Source: Oscillospiraceae bacterium (GTDB lineage Bacteria > Bacillota > Clostridia > Oscillospirales > CAG-272). Taken from it: a stretch of 41,858 nt of DNA. This document shows positions 35,925-41,858 of the stretch, piece after piece. The stretch is from contig SVSB01000025.1 in NCBI GenBank assembly GCA_015064505.1, forward strand, positions 1-41,858, read 5' to 3'. Numbering within the stretch: the first letter of the stretch is position 1; every line of letters starts with the position of its first letter. The notes under the pieces were generated by a model. That model was given only the letters and a program-made list of their open reading frames with translations, made no database searches and had not been told where the DNA came from. The translations under genes were made by a program, and so were the position numbers.

Positions 35925-37643
35925 ATGAGTGGAAAAAACGAATTGAAAACCTTGTATACAGATCTTGCAAAAGAGGTGGGGGACGTGCCCCATAACGAAT
36001 ACCCCCGTCCGCTTATGGAGAGGGATTCCTTCCTTTGCCTTAACGGCAAGTGGGACTTTTGTGTAACCAAAAGCGGAGAAACTCCCGAATACGGGGAAAA
36101 GATACTGGTGCCTTTTCCGCCCGAATCGGCGCTTTCGGAGATAGGAAAGGTGTTTGAGGACGGCAGTTATTATAACTACCGCCGTTCCTTCAGCTTGCCC
36201 GAGGGCTTTAACAGGGGCAAGGTGCTTCTCAACTTCGGTGCGGTGGACAGAGAGTGCGAGGTATACGTAAACGGAACCCTTGCGGGCGTTCACCGCGGGG
36301 GATATTTCCCCTTTTCCTTTGATATAACCGCGCTTTTAAGAGATGAAAACCTGCTTTGCGTGCGCGCCTTTGATAAGCTTGGCGACTATATGATGCCCTA
36401 CGGCAAGCAGAAGCTAAAGCGCGGAGGTATGTGGTATACCCCCGTCAGCGGTATCTGGCAGACCGTGTGGCTGGAGAGCGTGCCCGAGGAGCATATTGTT
36501 TCGCTGGAGCATACCGTTGATCTTACGGGTGCGGATATAACCGTAAACGCTTGCGGCACCGGCGCCATCGTAACGGTGCATACGGAATCGGGGGATATAA
36601 CCAAGGAAACGGACGCCGATGGAAGAGTGCGCTTCGATATTCCGTCGCCCCGTCTTTGGTCGCCCGAGGATCCGTATTTGTACGGATATACCGTAAAATG
36701 CGGAGAGGATACCGTAAAGTCCTATTTCGGTCTGCGTACCGTGGAGATCGGCGAAGTAAACGGAAAAAAGCGTATGCTTTTAAACGGCAAACCGTATTTT
36801 TATAACGGTCTTCTTGACCAGGGCTATTGGAGCGACGGACTCTTTCTGCCGGCAACGGAGCAGGGCTATGCCAACGACGTGAATTGTGCAAAAAGCCTTG
36901 GCTTTAATATGCTCCGCAAGCATATAAAGATAGAGCCGCAACGGTTTTATTACGAGTGCGACAGATCGGGAATTGCCGTTTTTCAGGATATGATAAACAA
37001 CGGTAAATACTCCTTCTTCTTTGATACCGCACTGCCGACGGTATTGACTAAGCACAGGCTGAATCCATTTGCCCACAGAGATGAGGAGCAGAGAGCGGAG
37101 TTTGTTTCCGCTATGGAGCAAACCGTAAGCTTGTTAAAAAATCACCCTTCCATCGTGCTGTGGACGGTCTTTAACGAGGGCTGGGGACAGTTTGATACGG
37201 ATAACGTCGCAAAAAAGCTTAAGGCGCTTGATCCTTCAAGGCATATAGATTCCGCTTCGGGATGGTATATCTGCAAGAATAACGAGTTTGACAGCCGCCA
37301 CGTGTATTTTAAGAAATTCAAGGTGGGCAAGGTGGATAAGCCTCTTTATCTTTCCGAGTTTGGCGGTTATTCATATAAGCCGGAGGGGCACGTGTTCAAC
37401 ACGGAGGAAACCTACGGCTACCGTATGTTTGAAAGCGGAGAAAAATACGCCGATGCGGTGGAGGAGCTTTTTGAAAGGGAAGTGATCCCTGCCGTAAAGG
37501 AGGGGCTCTGCGCAACGGTTTATACCCAGCTTTCCGACGTGGAGGACGAAACCAACGGCGTTATTACCTACGACCGCAAAGTAGTAAAGCTCCGTCCGGA
37601 AAGAATGCGCCAAATTGCGGAAAAAATAAAAAAAGAACTATAA
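35925..37643 (+). CDS. Glycoside hydrolase family 2 protein
   Basis: The 572-residue protein has the GH2 order: N-terminal sugar-binding jelly-roll (FLCLNGKWDF, YNYRRSFSLPEGF), immunoglobulin-like domain, and a barrel with the acid/base in FNEGWGQ (Glu418) and the nucleophile in SEFGGY (Glu478). It probably hydrolyses a beta-galactoside, glucuronide or related sugar. The specific substrate is not readable. It has no signal peptide and so is cytoplasmic, unlike its lipoprotein partner. The ATG at 35925 starts one base after the upstream stop; the ribosome binding site is weak, which suggests coupled translation. Confidence 0.88.
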   Translation: MSGKNELKTLYTDLAKEVGDVPHNEYPRPLMERDSFLCLNGKWDFCVTKSGETPEYGEKILVPFPPESALSEIGKVFEDGSYYNYRRSFSLPEGFNRGKVLLNFGAVDRECEVYVNGTLAGVHRGGYFPFSFDITALLRDENLLCVRAFDKLGDYMMPYGKQKLKRGGMWYTPVSGIWQTVWLESVPEEHIVSLEHTVDLTGADITVNACGTGAIVTVHTESGDITKETDADGRVRFDIPSPRLWSPEDPYLYGYTVKCGEDTVKSYFGLRTVEIGEVNGKKRMLLNGKPYFYNGLLDQGYWSDGLFLPATEQGYANDVNCAKSLGFNMLRKHIKIEPQRFYYECDRSGIAVFQDMINNGKYSFFFDTALPTVLTKHRLNPFAHRDEEQRAEFVSAMEQTVSLLKNHPSIVLWTVFNEGWGQFDTDNVAKKLKALDPSRHIDSASGWYICKNNEFDSRHVYFKKFKVGKVDKPLYLSEFGGYSYKPEGHVFNTEETYGYRMFESGEKYADAVEELFEREVIPAVKEGLCATVYTQLSDVEDETNGVITYDRKVVKLRPERMRQIAEKIKKEL

Positions 37644-37670
37644 AAGGGGCTGCAAAAAAAGTCCGGACCG

Positions 37671-37780
37671 AAAAAAAGAGAAAAAACATCGAAAACACAA
37701 GGGTTTCAATGTTCTAAAAGCGTTTTGTCAAAGGTAAGAAAAACTCAAAAATGAGTTTTTCTGTAAAATTCTCTTTTTTT
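37671..37780. repeat. AT-rich intergenic unit with terminal inverted repeats
   Basis: AAAAAAAGAGAA (37671-37682) and TTCTCTTTTTTT (37769-37780) are perfect 12-bp inverted ends of a 110-bp stretch. Inside, AACATCGAAA and TTTCAATGTT form a hairpin with one mismatch, and AGAAAAACTCA (37737-37747) with TGAGTTTTTCT (37752-37762) a perfect 11-bp hairpin. It may be a MITE-like repeat or a set of terminators for the GH2 gene. Confidence 0.45.
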
Positions 37781-37793
37781 ACTACGAACAAAA

Positions 37794-37830
37794 TCCACAC
37801 TCGACGTATAATATACGCCTATCGTGTGGA
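37794..37830. repeat. Nested palindrome
   Basis: TCCACAC (37794-37800) and GTGTGGA (37824-37830) enclose the palindrome CGTATA-A-TATACG (37805-37817). The symmetry suggests a protein-binding site or part of the neighbouring repeat unit; no function is assigned. Confidence 0.4.
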
Positions 37831-37876
37831 TATTTGCTCGTTCCAGCCATTTTTTCCTATCCCCTTGGCTGTTTAA

Positions 37877-37914
37877 GGGGTGTAAAGAAACTGCGTTTCT
37901 TTACACCCCCTTTT
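37877..37914 (+). terminator. Strong terminator between GH2 and the small reverse-strand genes
   Basis: GGGGTGTAAAGAAA (37877-37890) and TTTCTTTACACCCC (37896-37909) form a perfect 14-bp stem with a 5-nt loop, followed by CTTTT. It can end transcription of the GH2 gene, and weakly that of the reverse-strand genes. Confidence 0.75.
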
Positions 37915-37933
37915 ATAGCTGACTGTGGTGCCG

Positions 37934-38215
37934 TTACCGTACAAGCAATATTCCTAACGGAATAAGCAGGGAAAGATCGGGCTTGCCGTCCTTGTTCATC
38001 AAGAGCACGGTAAGGATCACGGCACCGATAAGAAGCATATCCGTAAGGTTGCTTGCGTTAGGGTCTCCGCAGTGCTTTTCCGCCTTGCAGGGAATGGCGG
38101 GAACCTTTGAAGGCGCTTCCTCCCGGCATTCCGTTTCGGGGGTTTGCTCTGCCGCCCAACCGCTGTAATTGCCGGGCAAACAGCTCCTTTGGGGTTCAAA
38201 TCTTTTTCTGTACAT
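37934..38215 (-). CDS. Small membrane protein of unknown function
   Basis: A 93-residue protein with a polar, Cys-containing N-terminal half (Cys at 12, 30, 43, 49) and two hydrophobic segments near the C-terminus (DMLLIGAVILTVLLM and LSLLIPLGILLV). I do not recognise it. The ribosome binding site AGGAGG lies six bases before the ATG, which supports a real gene. It is eight bases downstream of the next reverse-strand gene, so it is probably the last of three co-transcribed genes. Confidence 0.65.
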   Translation of the reverse strand: MYRKRFEPQRSCLPGNYSGWAAEQTPETECREEAPSKVPAIPCKAEKHCGDPNASNLTDMLLIGAVILTVLLMNKDGKPDLSLLIPLGILLVR

Positions 38216-38223
38216 ATTGCCTC

Positions 38224-38667
38224 CTATTTCAGCAGCGAGAAAAGCTCAATAAGTCCCGTCAGCCTTATGATATAGTCAACGGTTTCCGCTCGCTCCGGAG
38301 AAAGATACGGCTTCAGGGCAAGCAGCAGAGCGCTTCTTTTTGCCTGCTCGCTGTCGCGGAACGGCAGTGCTTGCGGCAGACTTTGCGGCGTCGCTTGCGC
38401 GGTTTGCGCCGTCCCCGCGCCATTCAGCATTGGCGCAAGGGCAGAAAGCATCTGCGGCATCTTTTGCATAAATTCGGGGTTTTCCAATACGGCGGACAGT
38501 ATATCGCCTCCGTTTTTATCTCCTTTGGGCGGCTGCTTTTCCGCTTCTGTGCCGTTTGCGCTTTGTTGCCCGTTTGCACTCTGCATCATCTTTCCTGCCA
38601 GCTCTGCCGCTGCTTTTGCCGCCTCCGGGTCAGAGAGGAATTTGCTTATGGCATCGGATAACTCCAT
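38224..38667 (-). CDS. Hypothetical protein, low-complexity centre
   Basis: A 147-residue protein, not recognised. The N-terminus is helical (AISKFLSDPEAAKAAAELAG), the middle is rich in Gln, Ala, Gly and Pro, and the C-terminus has ALKPYLSPERAETVDYIIRL followed by a hydrophobic tail. Small clostridial proteins with a similar C-terminus exist as far as I recall, without a proven role. The start codon overlaps the stop of the upstream gene by one base (TAATG), so translation is likely coupled. Confidence 0.65.
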   Translation of the reverse strand: MELSDAISKFLSDPEAAKAAAELAGKMMQSANGQQSANGTEAEKQPPKGDKNGGDILSAVLENPEFMQKMPQMLSALAPMLNGAGTAQTAQATPQSLPQALPFRDSEQAKRSALLLALKPYLSPERAETVDYIIRLTGLIELFSLLK

Positions 38668-38906
38668 TATTTATCTCCCGGATTGTAATTTACTCCCATA
38701 TTTTTCAGAAAAGCCATAGCGTCCTCTGCCGTCATATTGCTGTTTGCGGCGCCGAGGATGGCGGCGCGGAGCTGTTGCATCTCCGCGGGCCCAACGTTAT
38801 CGGGTAAAGAGATACCCGAGGAGGCGGCCACCATTCGGATAAATTGCCAAAGCTGAGCATCGTTTCCCGCAAGCAAATTGTTTACTGCATTTTTATCAAG
38901 CTGCAT
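38667..38906 (-). CDS. Small hypothetical protein, first gene of a three-gene unit
   Basis: A 79-residue helical protein beginning MQLDKNAVNNLLAGND, not recognised. The ATG at 38906 was chosen because GGAGGA lies six bases upstream; the frame is open further 5' but without a good site. It overlaps the next gene by one base. The second gene also has a helical N-terminus and both are rich in Ala, Gln and Met; the set may work together. It is divergent from guaA. Confidence 0.65.
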   Translation of the reverse strand: MQLDKNAVNNLLAGNDAQLWQFIRMVAASSGISLPDNVGPAEMQQLRAAILGAANSNMTAEDAMAFLKNMGVNYNPGDK

Positions 38907-39005
38907 ATTTCCTCCGCAATAATCATTCTGCTTACAGTATATGTTTTCGGCAAGAGCGGGTGCGCGAAAAATCTTCAAAAACTTAAGTTTTTTTCAGCTT
39001 GCCTC

Positions 39006-39034
39006 TTGAGAAATGGAAAAAAAAGTATTATACT
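39006..39034 (+). promoter_or_regulatory. Promoter of guaA
   Basis: TTGAGA (39006-39011) and TATACT (39029-39034) are separated by 17 bases. A leader of about 60 bases follows, containing a small hairpin, AAATGC (39045-39050) with GCATTT (39068-39073), before a T-rich run. This may be a weak attenuator, but no known riboswitch was recognised. Confidence 0.7.
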
Positions 39035-39102
39035 ATAGCTATTAAAATGCGTAAGTGTTTCTTTGAAGCATTTCCCTATATTTTTTCTATGGAGGATAGA
39101 AT

Positions 39103-40104
39103 ATGAATCCCAACGTACGCCCCGATGATATGAAAAGAATCGTTAATTTCGAGCTTGCCAATGCGTTTATAGACGAGCAGGTTGCCGCCATTCGCGCACA
39201 GGTGGGCGATAAAAAGGTGCTTCTTGCACTTTCAGGCGGAGTCGACTCCTCCGTTGTTGCCGCTTTGCTTATCAAGGCTATCGGCAAGCAGCTGGTTTGC
39301 GTTCACGTTAATCACGGTCTTATGCGCAAGGGCGAAAGCGAGCAGGTGATCGAGGTATTCGGCAAGACGCTGGATGCAAACCTCGTTTACGTTGACGCAA
39401 CCGACCGCTTCCTTGATCTTCTTGCGGGCGTATCAGACCCCGAAAAGAAGCGCAAGATCATCGGCGGCGAGTTCATTAAGGTGTTCGACGAGGAGGCCTC
39501 CAAGCTTGAGGGCATCTCCTTCCTTGCACAGGGAACAATCTATCCCGATATTCTGGAGAGCATCAAGCAGGCAGAGGGCAAGAAGGCAGTAAAGAGCCAT
39601 CATAACGTTGGCGGACTGCCCGAGGAGATGGCTTTTGAGCTTGTTGAGCCCATCAAGCTTCTCTTCAAGGACGAGGTTCGCGTTGTGGGCGAGGCGCTTG
39701 GTCTGCCTCACGCAATGGTATACCGTCAGCCCTTCCCCGGTCCCGGACTTGGTGTAAGATGCCTCGGCGCTATCACCCGCGACCGTCTCCACGCTCTCCG
39801 CGAGGCTGATGCAATACTGCGCGAGGAGTTCGATAACGCAGGCCTTGCAGAAAAGGTATGGCAGTATTTCATCGCCGTTCCGGATATCAAGAGCGTTGGC
39901 GTGAAGGACGAAAGCCGCTACGAGGGCTGGCCCGCCATCATTCGTGCAATCAATACAAAGGATGCAATGTCCGCAACCATCGAGGAGATCCCCTACGCGG
40001 TGCTCCACAAAATAACCGCCCGCATCACAAGCGAGGTAGAAGGTATCAACCGCGTGCTCTACGACCTCACACCTAAGCCTACGGGAACGATCGAGTGGGA
40101 ATAA
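39103..40104 (+). CDS. guaA: GMP synthase ATP-pyrophosphatase subunit, without glutaminase domain
   Basis: The 333-residue protein starts at the ATP-pyrophosphatase domain (LALSGGVDSSVVAALL, Ser44 onward) and runs to the normal GuaA C-terminus (dimerisation domain, ending GTIEWE). The roughly 190-residue N-terminal glutaminase domain of ordinary bacterial GuaA is absent, and no glutaminase gene lies upstream, where the neighbour is on the other strand. It adenylates XMP and replaces AMP with ammonia to give GMP. A separate glutaminase subunit, as in many archaea, may be encoded elsewhere, or it uses free ammonia. GGAGG precedes the ATG. The stop lies inside an att-like repeat. Confidence 0.92.
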   Translation: MNPNVRPDDMKRIVNFELANAFIDEQVAAIRAQVGDKKVLLALSGGVDSSVVAALLIKAIGKQLVCVHVNHGLMRKGESEQVIEVFGKTLDANLVYVDATDRFLDLLAGVSDPEKKRKIIGGEFIKVFDEEASKLEGISFLAQGTIYPDILESIKQAEGKKAVKSHHNVGGLPEEMAFELVEPIKLLFKDEVRVVGEALGLPHAMVYRQPFPGPGLGVRCLGAITRDRLHALREADAILREEFDNAGLAEKVWQYFIAVPDIKSVGVKDESRYEGWPAIIRAINTKDAMSATIEEIPYAVLHKITARITSEVEGINRVLYDLTPKPTGTIEWE

Positions 40105-40139
40105 TTTCAGAGGTCGAAAAAAGCCTGTAATATCAAGGG
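40092..40139 (+). repeat. Left att-like core repeat
   Basis: It begins CGAGTGGGAATAATT, identical for 15 bases with the right copy at 41609. The 23 bases from AAAAAAGCC to CAAGGG at its end match in 21. The first 13 bases are the guaA 3' end including the TAA. Confidence 0.75.
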
Positions 40140-40162
40140 TTTTCACGATTCCGAAGCCATTT

Positions 40163-40182
40163 GTGGCAACAAAATGGCAACA
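40163..40182 (+). repeat. Left arm-like site, paired TGGCAAC
   Basis: TGGCAAC occurs at 40164-40170 and 40175-40181, one helical turn (11 bp) apart. The block GTGGCAACAAAATGGCAACA matches the right-end block in 18 of 20 positions. Confidence 0.65.
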
Positions 40183-40212
40183 TTTTTAGAAGAATAATTG
40201 CAACTGGCTTTC

Positions 40213-40249
40213 AACTGCCCGGAAACCCTTGAAGGGCTTCCGGGCAGTT
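40213..40249. repeat. Long hairpin between guaA and the first cargo gene
   Basis: AACTGCCCGGAA (40213-40224) pairs with TTCCGGGCAGTT (40238-40249), with CCCTT and AAGGG pairing inside. No T-run follows on the + strand, so it is not a clear intrinsic terminator. It could insulate the cargo genes from guaA transcription. Confidence 0.6.
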
Positions 40250-40274
40250 ATGCTATATAAAGAGGTGTTGTATT

Positions 40275-40835
40275 ATGGGATTATTTAGTTTTTGCAAAAG
40301 GAAGAAACAAAAAGAAGAACCAATAAGGATTTTTAATGCTGAAGCAACAATAGAAGCTTTCTTTTCAGAAAAAGAGAGAAAAGCAATAGTTAATGAATGT
40401 AAGGATGTAATCAATCATTTATTGACTGAATGTAAAGTTAAAAGGAAAACCGAATTGCTTGAATGCGGTTTAGAATGGTGCAATGAACTGCTTGAAAAAG
40501 TCAATCGCAATCCTAACTCAAGTAAAATCAATAATTGTATGATTGCATTTACTTATTTTCGGTACTATTTTCAGTGTGTTTTAGCCCTTGATACCGATAT
40601 AATAGATATTACGCAGTTTTATGAAATGTATAAAGTCTCGCAGTATATTCCTGGGGATGTGCATAAGTATCTTCAAACGATGATAAAGATTTACTTTGAA
40701 ATCGATAAGGGTCTGGAGCTGCTTTGCGTAAACGGAAAGGAAAATAATGTTAATTACTTTGAATTGGTATATCAAACTATTGGCAGATACATAGATAGTT
40801 ATGAAGATGATAATACAGATTGGAACAAAATCTAA
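40275..40835 (+). CDS. Cargo gene 1: unknown, mostly helical protein
   Basis: A 186-residue protein, not recognised. The N-terminus (MGLFSFCKRKKQKEE) is short, hydrophobic then basic, and could touch the membrane. The rest appears all-helical, with many Cys residues (for example in NECKDV, ECGLEWCNELL). AGAGGTG precedes the ATG. Codon use and base composition are AT-rich, unlike guaA and the other host genes. It lies inside the integrated element, 59 bases before a second cargo gene on the same strand, so the two probably form a unit. A defence or exclusion role is only a guess from its position. Confidence 0.75.
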   Translation: MGLFSFCKRKKQKEEPIRIFNAEATIEAFFSEKERKAIVNECKDVINHLLTECKVKRKTELLECGLEWCNELLEKVNRNPNSSKINNCMIAFTYFRYYFQCVLALDTDIIDITQFYEMYKVSQYIPGDVHKYLQTMIKIYFEIDKGLELLCVNGKENNVNYFELVYQTIGRYIDSYEDDNTDWNKI

Positions 40836-40893
40836 GACAAGTGGCTGCGATACAGTATCTGTTGCTTGATTTATATATAAACAGGGAAAGATT

Positions 40894-41451
40894 ATGAAGG
40901 AACTATTAGTGGAATTGATAATCGCGGTTCAATCCTTGCAACAACGAGATTTGTGGGACTACATTGCAATAATCGCCCCATTGGTTTTATCTGTGGTTGC
41001 CGTTTGGATTTCTATAAGCACCGCTAAAAAACAAAATAAAATTGCTCTATTTGAGATGAGATATAAAACGGTATTTGTTTTATGCTTTTTACTGCCCGTT
41101 GCAAAAGAAGTAGTTAATCAAAAAGACAAGGAAATAGACGATTGGACTACTCTTGCCGTGGCAATGAACACATATAAAATGTCTACAGCAGCGGCTTCTG
41201 TAGAAGTTGATTATTCTAAATTAGATTCATTTTATACACACTTGATCTTTGAGGTGGGTAAGGTTAATTGTTTGTTTGCCGAAAAAGAAACAAAACAGAT
41301 AACAGATTTTTTAGAAGAATTTCACACTTTTGTTTCTCTTGTGTGTAAAGATGAAGTTACTGATGAGTCGAGAGAGAAACTTAAGAATACTGTGTTATTG
41401 CTTGAGAAAAGCAAGATAATGAAAAAACTGGATGCATCGTTAAAACTTTAA
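40894..41451 (+). CDS. Cargo gene 2: unknown single-pass membrane protein
   Basis: A 185-residue protein with one clear transmembrane helix at about residues 23-42 (YIAIIAPLVLSVVAVWISIS), then a basic stretch TAKKQNKIALFEMRY and a helical domain of about 130 residues, probably cytoplasmic. Membrane proteins with a similar helix-plus-KKQNKIALFE junction occur among uncharacterised bacterial proteins as far as I recall. AGGGAAAG precedes the ATG. It is AT-rich like the first cargo gene. No enzymatic motif is seen. Confidence 0.75.
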   Translation: MKELLVELIIAVQSLQQRDLWDYIAIIAPLVLSVVAVWISISTAKKQNKIALFEMRYKTVFVLCFLLPVAKEVVNQKDKEIDDWTTLAVAMNTYKMSTAAASVEVDYSKLDSFYTHLIFEVGKVNCLFAEKETKQITDFLEEFHTFVSLVCKDEVTDESREKLKNTVLLLEKSKIMKKLDASLKL

Positions 41452-41489
41452 TTTAAAACATTCTCTGTTTAGGCAAACATCTTTGCATA

Positions 41490-41509
41490 GTGGCAACACT
41501 ATGGCAACA
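41490..41509 (+). repeat. Right arm-like site, paired TGGCAAC
   Basis: TGGCAAC at 41491-41497 and 41502-41508, 11 bp apart, in the same orientation as the left pair. It sits 100 bases inside the right core repeat. The bases between hold no gene; ATCAGATA and TATCTGA (about 41514-41536) form a small imperfect hairpin. Confidence 0.65.
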
Positions 41510-41608
41510 AAAAATCAGATAACCCCTACTATCTGAATAATGAAAGTAATATAAATAATCCGGGTCAAATCCCATAAGCAAATCTGTTTAAGATTTATTT
41601 TTCAGGAG

Positions 41609-41656
41609 CGAGTGGGAATAATTCGAAAAATTCAAAAAAGCCAGTAATACCAAGGG
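41609..41656 (+). repeat. Right att-like core repeat
   Basis: It repeats the guaA 3' end: CGAGTGGGAATAATT is identical to 40092-40106, and AAAAAAGCCAGTAATACC (41634-41651) matches the left copy with two changes. It encodes no intact gene here, as expected for the distal junction of an insertion into guaA. Confidence 0.75.
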
Positions 41657-41708
41657 CACTGAAAAAGTCAGGTCTGCATCCGCAGATCTGACTTTTTCAG
41701 TGCCCTTG
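41651..41708. terminator. 27-bp hairpin, probable bidirectional terminator at the right junction
   Basis: Bases 41651-41677 pair with 41682-41708 around the loop ATCC with only one G-U type mismatch (GGTCTGC against GCAGATC). Inside the stem, AAAAAG and CTTTTT runs flank the top hairpin, so termination is possible in both directions. The lower part of the stem overlaps the end of the right core repeat. Confidence 0.65.
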
Positions 41709-41725
41709 ATTTTGTGGGCTTTTTT
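41703..41725 (-). repeat. Inverted third copy of the att core end
   Basis: On the reverse strand this reads AAAAAAGCCCACAAAATC followed by AAGGG and matches the end of the left core in 19 of 23 positions. It faces the right core across the large hairpin. It may be the junction of a second, neighbouring element. Confidence 0.5.
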
Positions 41726-41762
41726 GGACTTTTTTATCCTTCATAAGCAATGGCATTCTTGT

Positions 41763-41858
41763 TTACAGATACACATACGCCTCCCGGTTCTCGGAGAGGA
41801 TGGCAGGAAGTGCGGACCGGAGGGCGGTGATGTCTCCGAGGCGCTGCTGCAGATATGC
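41763..41858 (-). CDS. Unknown protein, C-terminal end only
   Basis: The reverse strand is open from the window edge to a TAA at 41763-41765, encoding 31 residues that end SENREAYVYL. Base composition is GC-rich again, unlike the cargo genes. The rest lies outside the window and I do not recognise the fragment. Being open over 96 bases is weak evidence for a gene. Confidence 0.35.
   Translation of the reverse strand, partial: AYLQQRLGDITALRSALPAILSENREAYVYL

Larger units (their letters stand above)
40092..41656. mobile_element. Small integrated element at the guaA 3' end, without integrase
   Basis: A 48-bp imperfect direct repeat (39 of 48 positions identical by hand count) marks both ends, the left copy covering the last codons and stop of guaA. 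Inside each end lies a pair of TGGCAAC motifs spaced 11 bp, as expected for integrase arm sites. The 1.5-kb interior is AT-rich compared with its surroundings and holds two unknown genes. There is no recombinase, relaxase or phage gene. The 3' end of guaA is a known integration hotspot. It is best explained as a cis-mobilisable remnant or satellite that depends on an integrase from elsewhere. Confidence 0.7.

Noticed and set aside
34259-36070. A 603-codon open frame on the reverse strand across the lipoprotein and GH2 genes
   Set aside because: It covers two well-supported forward genes, shows no family features and is explained by codon bias.
40163-41509. TGGCAAC repeats as a CRISPR or satellite array
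   Set aside because: There are only two copies at each end, spaced 11 bp apart, which fits recombinase arm sites and not an array with spacers.
41555-41580. tRNA T-arm-like sequence GGGTCAAATCCC
   Set aside because: No acceptor, D or anticodon arms can be built around it, so it is not called a tRNA or a tRNA fragment.

Overview
The window looks like a chromosomal contig from an uncultured anaerobic Clostridia (Firmicutes), probably an Oscillospirales or Christensenellales relative. The grounds are an NAD-dependent PyrK/PyrD dihydroorotate dehydrogenase, formate-tetrahydrofolate ligase, a single-chain PurL, a ZTP riboswitch, strong AGGAGG-type ribosome binding sites and consensus sigma-A promoters. 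No rRNA, tRNA or CRISPR array was found. Host genes are GC-richer than the two AT-rich genes near the right end.

Layout. 1-6064 (+): the end of rpmA and a terminator, then a tightly packed operon: sugar nucleotidyltransferase, galE, PflX-like radical SAM protein, murJ, VanZ-like protein and an iron-sulfur aldo/keto reductase. 6061-6996 (-): a polysaccharide deacetylase lipoprotein. 7163-17283 (+): a pyrimidine operon from one consensus promoter (pyrC-carB-pyrK-pyrD-pyrF-pyrE-pyrB) that ends in an IMP dehydrogenase. 17367-31185 (+): a purine operon behind a consensus promoter, a ZTP riboswitch and its terminator (purE-purC-purF-purM-formate channel-purN-purO-AICAR transformylase-purD-purL-fhs). 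31198-37643 (+): a TraX-like protein, a ZIP metal transporter behind a structured leader, sfsA, a lipoprotein with an ADP-ribosylglycohydrolase-like domain, and a family 2 glycoside hydrolase. 37671-37914: intergenic inverted repeats and a terminator. 38906-37934 (-): three small uncharacterised genes. 39103-40104 (+): the ATP-pyrophosphatase half of GMP synthase. 40092-41656: a small AT-rich insertion at the 3' end of guaA, with att-like direct repeats, paired TGGCAAC arm-like sites and two unknown genes but no integrase. After it come a large hairpin and the end of an unknown reverse-strand gene.

How the parts fit. The purine operon is built around one-carbon supply: the riboswitch family senses ZTP/ZMP, which accumulates when 10-formyl-tetrahydrofolate is short, and the operon carries the two formyl-transfer enzymes, a formate channel and formate-THF ligase. 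A second theme is absent glutaminase function: carB has no carA beside it, the PurF-like protein has Gly where the catalytic Cys should be, and GuaA has no glutaminase domain, while PurL keeps an intact one. This may point to ammonia-driven nucleotide synthesis, or the missing subunits may be encoded elsewhere. PyrB carries a PyrI-type zinc domain fused to its C-terminus without the allosteric domain.

The best candidates for something undescribed are the integrase-less guaA insertion with its two-gene cargo, the mutually exclusive helices in the leader of the ZIP transporter gene, and the glutaminase-loss pattern.
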